NCBI RefSeq assembly: GCF_000701445.1
Contig: NZ_KL370782.1
Span: forward strand, 130,983-194,982
Origin: Brevundimonas bacteroides DSM 4726
GTDB lineage: Bacteria; Pseudomonadota; Alphaproteobacteria; Caulobacterales; Caulobacteraceae
Length of the DNA: 64,000 nucleotides
Direction of reading: 5' to 3'
In this document: piece by piece, positions 37,075 through 44,998 of the stretch
Layout of the letters: every line of letters begins with the position of its first letter
How positions within the stretch are numbered: position 1 is the stretch's first letter
Notes under the pieces: generated by a model
Databases searched by the model: none
Seen by the model: only the letters and a program-made list of their open reading frames with translations
What the model was told of the DNA's origin: nothing
Translations under genes and position numbers: made by a program

Positions 37075-37734
37075 ATGTCGGACTTTCACAACGCCGCCCG
37101 CTGGACCGACGACGAGGACGACGACGACTGGGCCGATGAGGGAGCGGGGCGGTGGGCGCGGGCGGTGGATGGGGCGCACGGGCTGAACTTCGGGCGCGCG
37201 CGCGGGCGTAAGGTCCGGGACTGGGACACCTGGCAGGCGGTGCGGCGGGCGTGGGAGGCGGGGGAGACGGCCGCCAGCGTGGCGCGGCGGTTCGATGTGG
37301 GGCTGGCCAATCTGTGGCGGCGGCGGGCCTCGGAAGGGTGGGAGCGGGGGCGCGGGCCGGATCCGGCGCCCGAACCGCCCGAGGGCTGGGACCGGTGGGC
37401 GGACACGCGCCACGAGCGGTTCCTGCAAGAGTTGGCCGAGCAGAGGGAGGTGGCGCTGGCGCTGCTGGCCGGGATGCGGGGGGAGACGGGCGGGGAGATG
37501 CCGCTGTGGCACATCGGCTTCTTCTATGCCTGGCGGGCGCGCGAAATGGGGGCCGAGGTCGCCGCCGCCGATCGGGAGCGGTGCAAGGACGCGAAGTGGG
37601 CGCAGGCCGTGTGGGACGCCGAGGGGCGCATGCGGGGACAGGCGCAGATCGATCACAGCCTGATGCGGCTCTATCGCGCCGAGTGGCGACGGGCGGTCGA
37701 GTTGCCGGACGGGGTGGCGGAGGCGTGGCCCTGA
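37075..37734 (+). CDS. Orphan protein with an N-terminal acidic stretch and a helix-turn-helix
   Basis: The 219-residue product starts with an acidic block (RWTDDEDDDDWADEG), followed at about residues 48-85 by a helix-turn-helix-like region (WQAVRRAWEAGETAASVARRFDVGLANLW), which resembles DNA-binding domains of phage terminase small subunits and Hin-type recombinases. The remainder is helical with many Arg and Trp residues (IGFFYAWRAREMGAEVAAAD). I do not know its function. RBS GGAGGGG is just upstream; ATG 37072 and ATG 37075 are adjacent and either may be used. It directly follows the palindromic repeat, and is itself host-like in GC. Confidence 0.72.
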   Translation: MSDFHNAARWTDDEDDDDWADEGAGRWARAVDGAHGLNFGRARGRKVRDWDTWQAVRRAWEAGETAASVARRFDVGLANLWRRRASEGWERGRGPDPAPEPPEGWDRWADTRHERFLQELAEQREVALALLAGMRGETGGEMPLWHIGFFYAWRAREMGAEVAAADRERCKDAKWAQAVWDAEGRMRGQAQIDHSLMRLYRAEWRRAVELPDGVAEAWP

Positions 37735-37767
37735 TCCTCCTTCGCCGAGGCTTCGGAGTATGGGCGG

Positions 37768-38049
37768 CTATTGCAGCCGCCAGACGCCGCTGAGGTTGCG
37801 CCATTCGCTGGGGCCGATCAGGCGCTGGTGGGCGTAGCGGACGCTGTGCAGCGGGCCGTCGAGGGTGCGGCGCCAGAAATCGAGGAACTTTTCCAGCTCC
37901 GGGAAGTGGGGCGCGAGATCATAGGCCTGCCAGACATAGGTCTGGAGCAGGCTTGGCGTGTCGGGCATGCGGTAGGTGATCTCGGCCGTGGTCAGGCCAT
38001 AGCCCCGCAGTTGCAGGTCGATCTCTCTGTGGTCGGCGGCGTGGCCCAT
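37768..38049 (-). CDS. usg: Usg family protein
   Basis: The 93-residue product matches the alphaproteobacterial Usg family: a short LRGYGLTTAEITYRMPD segment, then LLQTYVWQAYDLAPHFPELEKFLDFW, and RTLDGPLHSVRYAHQRLI. Usg was named for its position near trpF in Caulobacter; its function is unknown. Here trp genes are not adjacent. A GAGAGAGGA RBS precedes the ATG at 38049. The 237-base gap to the divergent Rieske oxygenase has no further gene that I accept. Confidence 0.93.
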   Translation of the reverse strand: MGHAADHREIDLQLRGYGLTTAEITYRMPDTPSLLQTYVWQAYDLAPHFPELEKFLDFWRRTLDGPLHSVRYAHQRLIGPSEWRNLSGVWRLQ

Positions 38050-38286
38050 GCGGGCGGTCCTCTCTCTGGTCCTGCGTGCCGGCGCCCCCGCCCCGCCGTT
38101 CGCTCCTCGGAGATGGAGCCCCGGCGCGAGAGGCGACGCCGACGAAGACGATGCTGCCGCAGGAATCGTGACGGATCAATGAACAAAAGCGTTGGGAATC
38201 AGCGGGTTGTCAGCGTTGCCGTGAGAGTGCTGCCAGAGGGCGTCGCCCCGGTTCCCTGCGGCCGTCCGAGCCCCTAGATTGGCGCC

Positions 38287-39405
38287 ATGCCCGCAGACAG
38301 CGCCCCCGCCACCTCCGCAGCCAGCCAAGGCAAGGCCCCGCCCCAAGGGTTCGGCCGGGGCTTCGTGCTGGACACCTGGTATTTCGCGGCGCTGGCCCGC
38401 GACGTGGCGCCGGGGTCGATGAAGCGGCACGAGCTGCTGGGCGAGCCGGTGCTGATCGGGCGGACGAAGGCGGGGCGGTTGTTCGCCATGCGCGACATCT
38501 GTCCCCACCGGGCCGCGCCGCTGTCGGCCGGGCGGATCGTCGACAAGGGGGATGGGGCGGAGACGGTAGAGTGCCCCTATCACGGCTGGCGCTTTCGCAC
38601 CGACGGAGTGTGCGCCGCCATTCCGTCTCTGGTGGACGATCAGGCCTTCGAAGCCGAGCGCATCCGGGTGCGGTCCTATCCCGTCGCCGAGAGCCAGGGG
38701 ATGGTGTTCGTCTTCCTGCGCTCGGACCCGCGCTCGGACGCCGAGCCGGATCATCCACCCCCGACGTTCCCCGGCGTGGTGGGGGGCGAGGCCAAGCTGG
38801 TCGAATGGATGGACTTCGACAGCCACATCGATCACGCCGTCGTCGGCCTGATGGATCCGGCGCACGGGCCCTATGTGCATCAGCAGTGGTGGTGGCGCTC
38901 GGAGCATTCGATGCACGAGAAGGCCAAGCGGTTCGAGCCGCGCGAGCTGGGATTCGCCATGGTGCGGCATGCGCCGTCGTCGAACAGCCGGGCGTATAAA
39001 ATCCTGGGCGGGGCGCCGGCGACGGAGATCACCTTCCGCCTGCCGGGCTATCGTTGGGAGCACATCCAGGTGGGGGAACGTCAGGTGCTGGCGCTGACCT
39101 GCCTGACGGCGGTGACGGAGACGAAGACGCGGATCACCCAGATCTTCTGGTCCGACCACTGGGTGTTCGGTCTCGCCCGGCCCTTCCTGCGGATGGGCGT
39201 GGTCGCCTTCCTGAAGCAGGACGGCGGCATGGTGAACCTGCAGAACGAGGGGCTGCGCTACGACCCGGCCCTGATCTGGATCGACGACGCCGACACCCAG
39301 GCCAAGTGGTACCAGCAGCTGAAGCGCGAATGGACGAAAAGCCGGGCCGAGGGCCGCGGCTTCGTCAATCCGGTCAAGGCTGCGACGTTGCGGTGGAAGA
39401 GCTAG
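38287..39405 (+). CDS. Rieske 2Fe-2S aromatic ring-hydroxylating oxygenase, large subunit
   Basis: The 372-residue product is an oxygenase alpha subunit. The Rieske cluster ligands are C72 and H74 (CPH) and C96 and H99 (CPYHGW). The mononuclear iron site is in DSHIDHAVVGLMDPAHGP. This sequence type (phenylpropionate-dioxygenase/vanillate-demethylase-like) is diverse in substrate, so no reaction is claimed. No ferredoxin or reductase gene adjoins. It ends 3 bases from the stop of the convergent TetR gene. Confidence 0.92.
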   Translation: MPADSAPATSAASQGKAPPQGFGRGFVLDTWYFAALARDVAPGSMKRHELLGEPVLIGRTKAGRLFAMRDICPHRAAPLSAGRIVDKGDGAETVECPYHGWRFRTDGVCAAIPSLVDDQAFEAERIRVRSYPVAESQGMVFVFLRSDPRSDAEPDHPPPTFPGVVGGEAKLVEWMDFDSHIDHAVVGLMDPAHGPYVHQQWWWRSEHSMHEKAKRFEPRELGFAMVRHAPSSNSRAYKILGGAPATEITFRLPGYRWEHIQVGERQVLALTCLTAVTETKTRITQIFWSDHWVFGLARPFLRMGVVAFLKQDGGMVNLQNEGLRYDPALIWIDDADTQAKWYQQLKREWTKSRAEGRGFVNPVKAATLRWKS

Positions 39406-39408
39406 GGG

Positions 39409-40065
39409 CTACTTCGCCCGGGCGCCGGCCAGCAGGGCGTCGACCTGGCGGCCGACGTGATCGGCCAGCTGATCGACCGTCCAGCAGTCGTAGGCGGCGC
39501 GGCGATAGTTGGACAGATAGGCGTCCCAGGTCAGCTCGGTCAGCAGCGGCACGTCGGCGTCCTGCTTGAGCTGGCCCGAGGCCACGCCGTCGCGCAGGAT
39601 GCCGGCGATGACGTCGGTGAGGGCCTTGGTCGCCGCGCGCTGGCGCGTCTCGGCGGCGACCGGCTGGAACCAGGAGCGGGCCACGATGGCCTGGAACAGG
39701 GGCAGCTGGTCGATCGAGCCGTGATAGCCGGCGGACAGGGCGTTCACCAGGCGGTCGCGGGTGGCGCCGTCGCCCGCGCCGTTCTGCATGGTCTCGGCCA
39801 GGCCGGCCATGTCCTCGGTCAGGACGGCTTCGAACAGCTCGGCCTTGTCCTGGAAGTTGGCGAAGACGGCCCCGGTCGACATGCCCGCGCCCTTGGCGAT
39901 GTCGCGGATGGTGGCGGGCTCATAGCCCCGCTCGGCGAACAGATCGCGGGCGGCGTCGAGCACCTTCTGCCGGGTGCGGACCTTGGCGGCCTGGCGGCGG
40001 TTCAGCCGGGGCTCGGCCGAGGCGGAGGAAGAAACGGAAGAGGCGGTCGGCGCGGACTCACGCAT
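39409..40065 (-). CDS. TetR/AcrR-family repressor
   Basis: An N-terminal TetR helix-turn-helix is clear: TRQKVLDAARDLFAERGYEPATIRDIAKGAGMSTGAVFANFQDK. The rest is the all-helical ligand-binding domain (TetR_C-like). The start at ATG 40065 (MRESAPTASS) gives 218 residues; the frame is open to 40227 and ATG 40095 is another option. It converges on the Rieske oxygenase, ending 3 bases from it, so it may respond to the oxygenase's substrate, but no operator was identified. Confidence 0.87.
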   Translation of the reverse strand: MRESAPTASSVSSSASAEPRLNRRQAAKVRTRQKVLDAARDLFAERGYEPATIRDIAKGAGMSTGAVFANFQDKAELFEAVLTEDMAGLAETMQNGAGDGATRDRLVNALSAGYHGSIDQLPLFQAIVARSWFQPVAAETRQRAATKALTDVIAGILRDGVASGQLKQDADVPLLTELTWDAYLSNYRRAAYDCWTVDQLADHVGRQVDALLAGARAK

Positions 40066-40256
40066 GAACACGGATACTCTTTTAACTGTCGCCATGCGGA
40101 GGGGGGAGCACATGGCCGGTGAACGGGCTGGAGCGGGCCGGGAAGACCGGCGGCGGTCGGATGGCAGACGCGCACGAACGGCCCCCGCAAGGCGCCGCCC
40201 CGGAGGAGCCGCTGCTTTCATCAGCAAAGCATGACCAAAATGGGTCGGGAACAGAG

Positions 40257-42080
40257 TTAAGTCGGCATCCGCGACCGTAGGGCGCGGGTCGGCCGGTCGC
40301 GGCGGTCCTCGGGCGCGGCGGCCTGGAACACCTCGCGGAACCTGTCGCGGCGTTCGTGGATGGAGGCCAGCACCAGCCCCATCGGCACGCCCAGATCGAC
40401 CAGGGTGTTCTCCGCCAACTGCAGGCTGGCCTCGGTGGTCTCGGGCACGGCGTCGGTGACGCCGAGCGCATAGAGGCGGGCGGCGTGACGGTCGTCTCGA
40501 GCGCGGGCGATGATGGGCAGGTCCTGGCGCAGGGCGCGGGCGGCGAGCACCACCTCATCGACCTTTCCGGGCGCATCCATGGTGACCACCAGAGCGCGGA
40601 CCTCATCGATGCCGCAGAGCTTCAGGAGCTCCTGGCGGCTGGCGTCGCCGTAGGAGACGTCGAAGCCCTCGCGCCGGGCCGCCGCCACAGTGGAGACGTC
40701 GCTGTCCACCGCAATGAACCTCTGGCCGTGTTCGGTCAGCATCTCGGCGACCAGATGCCCGACGCGGCCGAAGCCGACGATCAACACGTCGCCGGACTGG
40801 GGCGCGGGGTCGGTCGGCACGGGGACCGGCTCGGCCGGAGCCGCCTTCAGCAGCCGCTCGGCGATCATGGCCATCAGGGGGACGGTGAAGATGCTGATGG
40901 TGGCCGACACCAGCACGCCCTGTGTGAAGCCAGGGTCGGCGATGCCCTCCACCAGGCCGGTGTTCAGGATGACGAAGGCGAATTCGCCGGCTGGCCCCAG
41001 CAGCAGCGCCGTCTCGATGGCGGCGCGCAGGGGCACGCCCCAGAGCCGCGCCAGGCCGAAGATCAGGCCGGCCTTGATCGCCGTCAGCATCAGGGCCACG
41101 CCAAATACGCCCAGCGGATTGGCCGCCACGGCGTCGAGGTCGAGCCCGAGCCCCACGCCGACGAAGAAGACGCCGAGCAGCAGGCCCTTGAAGGGTTCGA
41201 TGTTGACCTCGATCTCGCGACGATACTCGGTCTCGGCGAGCAGCAGACCGGCGATCAGGGCGCCGAGGCTCATGGACAGGCCGGCGGCCTCGGCCGCCAC
41301 GCCGGCGCCGACCACGATCAGCAAACACAGGGCGACGAACAGTTCCTGCTGGCCGCCGCCGCCCTTGGCCCGGCTCTTGGCGACGGAGCGGAACAGGGGC
41401 CTGAGGCCCAACCGTCCCACGACGACCAGCAGGGCGATGCCGAGCGCAGCGGGCGCGAGCGTCAGCAGCGCCCGACCGATCGCCGGGGCGTTCATCTCGG
41501 TTCCACCGGCGGCGATGGCGGCGAGCACCGTCACGCTGACCAGAATGGGCGCGACCGCCAGGTCCTGAGCCAACAGGGTGGCGAAGGTGGCCCGGCCCGC
41601 CGCCCCCTTCATCCGCCCTCGCTCGGCCATGACCGGCAGGACGACGGCGGTTGACGACAGGGACAGGCCCAGCCCCAGCACGGCGGCGCTGGCCAGCGGC
41701 TGGCCCATCAGCATGAAGACGGCTGCCAGCGCCGCTGAGCACAGGGCGATCTGGCTCATGCCCAGGCCGAACACGAGGCGCCGCATAGCCCGCAGGCGGT
41801 CCCACGACAGTTCCAGTCCGATCATGAACAGCAGGAAGGCGACCCCCAGTTCCGACAGCTGGGCCAACTGTTCCGCGTCGGAGATGGTCAGGACTGACAG
41901 CCAGGGCAGGACATCGGAAAACCGGCCCAGCCCGTCGGGGCCCAGCAGCACCCCGGCCGCCAGAAATCCCAGCACGGGGCTGATCTTCCAACGGCTGAAC
42001 AGGGGCACGACCACGCCCGCCGCCGCCAGGAAGACGACGAGGTCCTTGTATTCGCCGCCCCCGCCGTGGGCCCCCGCCAT
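40257..42080 (-). CDS. Kef-type monovalent cation:proton antiporter (CPA2)
   Basis: The 607-residue product has a CPA2 antiporter domain of about 12 membrane helices (KISPVLGFLAAGVLLGPDGLG; FLLFMIGLELSWDRLRAM; LGLSLSSTAVVLPVMAERG) and a C-terminal RCK/TrkA-N nucleotide-binding domain (DVLIVGFGRVGHLVAEML). That layout is a KefB/KefC-like K+ efflux/H+ exchange system. The RBS GGAGA lies before ATG 42080. An accessory KefF/KefG gene is not adjacent. It is downstream of TetR on the same strand, with 191 bases between. Confidence 0.92.
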   Translation of the reverse strand: MAGAHGGGGEYKDLVVFLAAAGVVVPLFSRWKISPVLGFLAAGVLLGPDGLGRFSDVLPWLSVLTISDAEQLAQLSELGVAFLLFMIGLELSWDRLRAMRRLVFGLGMSQIALCSAALAAVFMLMGQPLASAAVLGLGLSLSSTAVVLPVMAERGRMKGAAGRATFATLLAQDLAVAPILVSVTVLAAIAAGGTEMNAPAIGRALLTLAPAALGIALLVVVGRLGLRPLFRSVAKSRAKGGGGQQELFVALCLLIVVGAGVAAEAAGLSMSLGALIAGLLLAETEYRREIEVNIEPFKGLLLGVFFVGVGLGLDLDAVAANPLGVFGVALMLTAIKAGLIFGLARLWGVPLRAAIETALLLGPAGEFAFVILNTGLVEGIADPGFTQGVLVSATISIFTVPLMAMIAERLLKAAPAEPVPVPTDPAPQSGDVLIVGFGRVGHLVAEMLTEHGQRFIAVDSDVSTVAAARREGFDVSYGDASRQELLKLCGIDEVRALVVTMDAPGKVDEVVLAARALRQDLPIIARARDDRHAARLYALGVTDAVPETTEASLQLAENTLVDLGVPMGLVLASIHERRDRFREVFQAAAPEDRRDRPTRALRSRMPT

Positions 42081-42203
42081 GTCGTCTCCCGATGAATGGA
42101 TCGTGCGGCATGGTCGCCGTCGCCGGGGGCGTCGCGCAAGGGCCTTGGCCGCGAAATCGTCCGGCGCTGGAGGAAGCCGACGCGGTTCGCTAAGAACAGC
42201 GTC

Positions 42204-42470
42204 ATGATGCGCGCCCTGAACCACCTGTTCGTCGACCATCCCCGAGAAGTCGGCGAGACCTATCTGCACCATGCGGCGGCCGCATCGCGGTTCGGGTTCA
42301 AGCTGGCGCGCCTGTCGGCCTGCGCCTTTACCCATGCGGTCCTGCCAGGCCTGCACAAGACGACGGTGTCCAGCGAGATCAAGCGCATGGCGGACGACCT
42401 CGGCTACCGGGCGGAGGTCGCGCGCGACACGCGAATGAAGGACGCCGGGGCCTGGGACCCCGGCCTGTAG
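42204..42470 (+). CDS. DUF6356-like small protein
   Basis: The 88-residue product has LNHLFVDHPREVGETYLHHAAAASRFGFKLARL and then a membrane-helix-like CAFTHAVLPGLHK, as in the alphaproteobacterial DUF6356 family. Function is unknown. Two ATGs are adjacent (42204, 42207). The RBS of the next gene overlaps its stop, so they are translated together. Confidence 0.78.
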   Translation: MMRALNHLFVDHPREVGETYLHHAAAASRFGFKLARLSACAFTHAVLPGLHKTTVSSEIKRMADDLGYRAEVARDTRMKDAGAWDPGL

Positions 42471-42482
42471 GAGCCGCCGCCT

Positions 42483-43688
42483 TTGACGACCCAGCCCCAG
42501 GCCCTCGCGGGCGTTCGCGTGCTCGACCTGTCCCGCGTGCTGGCAGGCCCTTGGGCGACGCAGATTCTGGCCGATCTGGGCGCCGAGGTGATCAAGATCG
42601 AACGGCCCGGCGTCGGCGACGACACGCGCCAGTGGGGACCGCCCTTCACCACGAGGAGCGACGGCTCGCGCGGCGATGCCGCCTACTTCCTGTGCGCCAA
42701 CCGGGGCAAGAAGTCCGTCGAACTGGACATCGCCACGCCGGGGGGCGCCGAGGCGATCCGCCGACTGGCCGCGACATCCGACGTGCTGGTCGAGAACTTC
42801 AAGGTCGGCGGGCTGAAGAAGTACGGCCTGGACTACGCCAGCCTGGCCGAGATCAATCCGCGCCTCGTCTACTGCTCCATCACCGGCTTCGGCCAGACCG
42901 GGCCGCGCGCCGAGCAGGCCGGCTACGACTACATGATCCAGGCCATGGGCGGGCTGATGTCCATCACCGGCCAGCCGGACGGGGCGCCGGGGGCCGAGCC
43001 GATGAAGGTGGGGGTGGCGGTGGTCGATCTGGGGACGGGCCTCTATGCGTCGAACGCGATTCTCGCCGCCCTGCTGCACGCGCGGGCGACGGGTCAGGGC
43101 CAGCACATCGACATCGCCCTGTTCGACGTCCAGGCCGCCATGCTGGCCAATCAGGCGACGAACTGGTTCGTCTCGGGTGTGTCGCCGACTCGCATGGGCA
43201 ACGCCCATCCGAACCTGGTCCCCTATCAGCCCTTCCCGACCTCGGACGGCAGCGTCGTGATAGCCGTGGGCAACGACGGCCAGTTCCGGACGCTCTGCGG
43301 GGTTCTGGAAGCGGCCGATCTGGCGGCGGACGCCCGCTATGCGACCAACGCCGGGCGCATCGAGCACAGGTCGGGACTGGTCGCATCGCTGTCGGAGATC
43401 ACAACGGCGTGGACGATGGCAGGGCTCATGGAGGCGCTGGAAGCCGCCGGCGTGCCCTGCGGGCCGATCAACTCCGTCGCCCAGGTCTTCGCCGAGCCTC
43501 AGGCCGAAGCGCGGGGGCTGGAGGTGGAACTGGCGCGGCCCGACCTGCCACACGCTGTCCGGACGGTGGCCAGTCCGATGCGTCTGTCGGCGACCCCGGT
43601 TCGATACGATCGGGCCCCGCCCGCGCTGGGCGCCGATACTCGAGAGGTGCTCGACGGCCTTTCCGAGGCCATCGCGCCGCAGGGCTGA
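42483..43688 (+). CDS. CaiB/BaiF-type CoA transferase
   Basis: A class III CoA transferase, 401 residues: ALAGVRVLDLSRVLAGPWATQILADLGAEVIKIE is the N-terminal signature, and VVDLGTGLYASNAILAALLHA contains the catalytic-Asp region of the family. It moves CoA between carboxylic acids; the acids cannot be told. The start is TTG at 42483, nine bases after AGGAG that overlaps the previous stop. The stop is followed by a hairpin at 43711. Confidence 0.92.
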   Translation: MTTQPQALAGVRVLDLSRVLAGPWATQILADLGAEVIKIERPGVGDDTRQWGPPFTTRSDGSRGDAAYFLCANRGKKSVELDIATPGGAEAIRRLAATSDVLVENFKVGGLKKYGLDYASLAEINPRLVYCSITGFGQTGPRAEQAGYDYMIQAMGGLMSITGQPDGAPGAEPMKVGVAVVDLGTGLYASNAILAALLHARATGQGQHIDIALFDVQAAMLANQATNWFVSGVSPTRMGNAHPNLVPYQPFPTSDGSVVIAVGNDGQFRTLCGVLEAADLAADARYATNAGRIEHRSGLVASLSEITTAWTMAGLMEALEAAGVPCGPINSVAQVFAEPQAEARGLEVELARPDLPHAVRTVASPMRLSATPVRYDRAPPALGADTREVLDGLSEAIAPQG

Positions 43689-43710
43689 AACATCGACCGC
43701 CGTCTCCGCG

Positions 43711-43735
43711 CCGCATTACTTCGGCGTAATGGCGG
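43711..43735. repeat. Inverted repeat CGCATTAC-N6-GTAATGGCG between CoA transferase and RND genes
   Basis: CCGCATTAC and GTAATGGCGG are complementary around TTCGGC, with one extra base in the right arm. It is 20 bases past the CoA transferase stop and about 100 before the RND adaptor start. It may be a weak terminator or the operator of an efflux repressor; no T-run follows. Confidence 0.4.
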
Positions 43736-43834
43736 TGTCTCACATTTGAGCCGGAGCGACAGACGCGCTATGAGGCCGCGCCGGTCATCCGGCGATGACT
43801 TGGCCCTCCCCGGCCTCTCACGACAGGACTTCCC

Positions 43835-44995
43835 GTGGCCCGCACGACATCGACCCGCCTCGTCCATCGCGCGCCGCTGGCGGCCGGGCTGCTCGGCCTC
43901 GTGTTGCTGACAGCCGCCTGCGGCGGCGGCGAAGGCAAGGAGGGCGACGGCGAGGCCCAGGCCGCGGTCGGCCAGGCGGTGACGGTCCAGACCGTGGGCC
44001 TGACCAGTCTGCCGCGCATCATCACCGCGTCGGGCAGCGTCACGCCCTGGGAAGAGGTGCCGGTGGGCGCCGAAACCGGGGGCCTGGTGGCCACGGCCGT
44101 CTATGTCGACGAAGGCTCCTATGTCCGGCAAGGCCAGCCCCTCGTTCAGCTGAACGACGCCCTTCTGCGCGCCCAGCTGCGCCAGCAACAGGCGCAGGTC
44201 CAGACCGCCGAGGCCAACCTGGCGCGCGACGACGCCGCGCTGGCGCGTTCGCAGGAACTGAAGGAGCGGGGCTTCCTCTCGCAGGCGTCGCTGGACACCG
44301 CCCTCGCCAACCAGCGCGCCTCGGCCGCCAACCTCGCCGCCGCGCGCGCGGCGCTGGCCGAGACCCAGACGCGCGTCAACCAGGCGACCATCCGGGCACC
44401 CGTTTCGGGCCTGATTTCGAGCCGCAGCGTGACGCGCGGCCAGATCGTCCAGGCGGGTTCGGAGCTGTTCCGCATGGTCCGCGACGGCCGGCTGGAGCTC
44501 GACGCCCAGATCCCCGAGGCCGAGCTGCGGCTGGTGCGGCCGGGCATGGGCGCGACCATCGTCTCGGACCAGGCGGGCCAGACCGGCGGCACGGTCCGGA
44601 TCGTCACCCCCCAGGTCGATCCGCAGAGCCGGCTGGGCGTCGCCCGCATCGCCCTGACCAGCGGCTCGAACCTGCGGCCCGGCATGTTCGCCCGGGCCGA
44701 GATCGACGCGGGCGCCCAGCCCTCGCTCACCGTGCCATCGGCCGCGGTCGTGTTCCGCGAGAACCGGCCGGGCGTCTATGTCCTGGGCCAGAACTCCACC
44801 GTCCGCTTCCAGCCGATCACCGAAGCCGGTCGCGCGCAAGGCGCGGTCGCCGTCTCTGCCGGTCTTCAGGCGGGCCAGCGCGTGGTGGTCGAAGGCGCGG
44901 GCTTCCTCGGCGAAGGCGATCAGGTCCGGGTGGTCCAGCCGACGGCGCGGCCCGCTGCGGCCACGGCCGCTCCCACCGCCGCACCGGCGCGCTGA
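43835..44995 (+). CDS. RND efflux periplasmic adaptor (membrane fusion protein)
   Basis: The 386-residue product has a lipoprotein signal (LLTAACGGG, lipid at the cysteine), a biotinyl-lipoyl-like part (VYVDEGSYVRQGQPLVQL), a long α-hairpin (LRQQQAQVQTAEANLARDDA) and the β-barrel domain, as in AcrA/MexA. It links the inner-membrane pump to an outer-membrane channel. It is 3 bases before the pump gene. GTG start at 43835 with AGGA upstream. No TolC-type gene is adjacent, so the channel must be supplied elsewhere. Confidence 0.92.
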   Translation: MARTTSTRLVHRAPLAAGLLGLVLLTAACGGGEGKEGDGEAQAAVGQAVTVQTVGLTSLPRIITASGSVTPWEEVPVGAETGGLVATAVYVDEGSYVRQGQPLVQLNDALLRAQLRQQQAQVQTAEANLARDDAALARSQELKERGFLSQASLDTALANQRASAANLAAARAALAETQTRVNQATIRAPVSGLISSRSVTRGQIVQAGSELFRMVRDGRLELDAQIPEAELRLVRPGMGATIVSDQAGQTGGTVRIVTPQVDPQSRLGVARIALTSGSNLRPGMFARAEIDAGAQPSLTVPSAAVVFRENRPGVYVLGQNSTVRFQPITEAGRAQGAVAVSAGLQAGQRVVVEGAGFLGEGDQVRVVQPTARPAAATAAPTAAPAR

Positions 44996-44998
44996 GCC

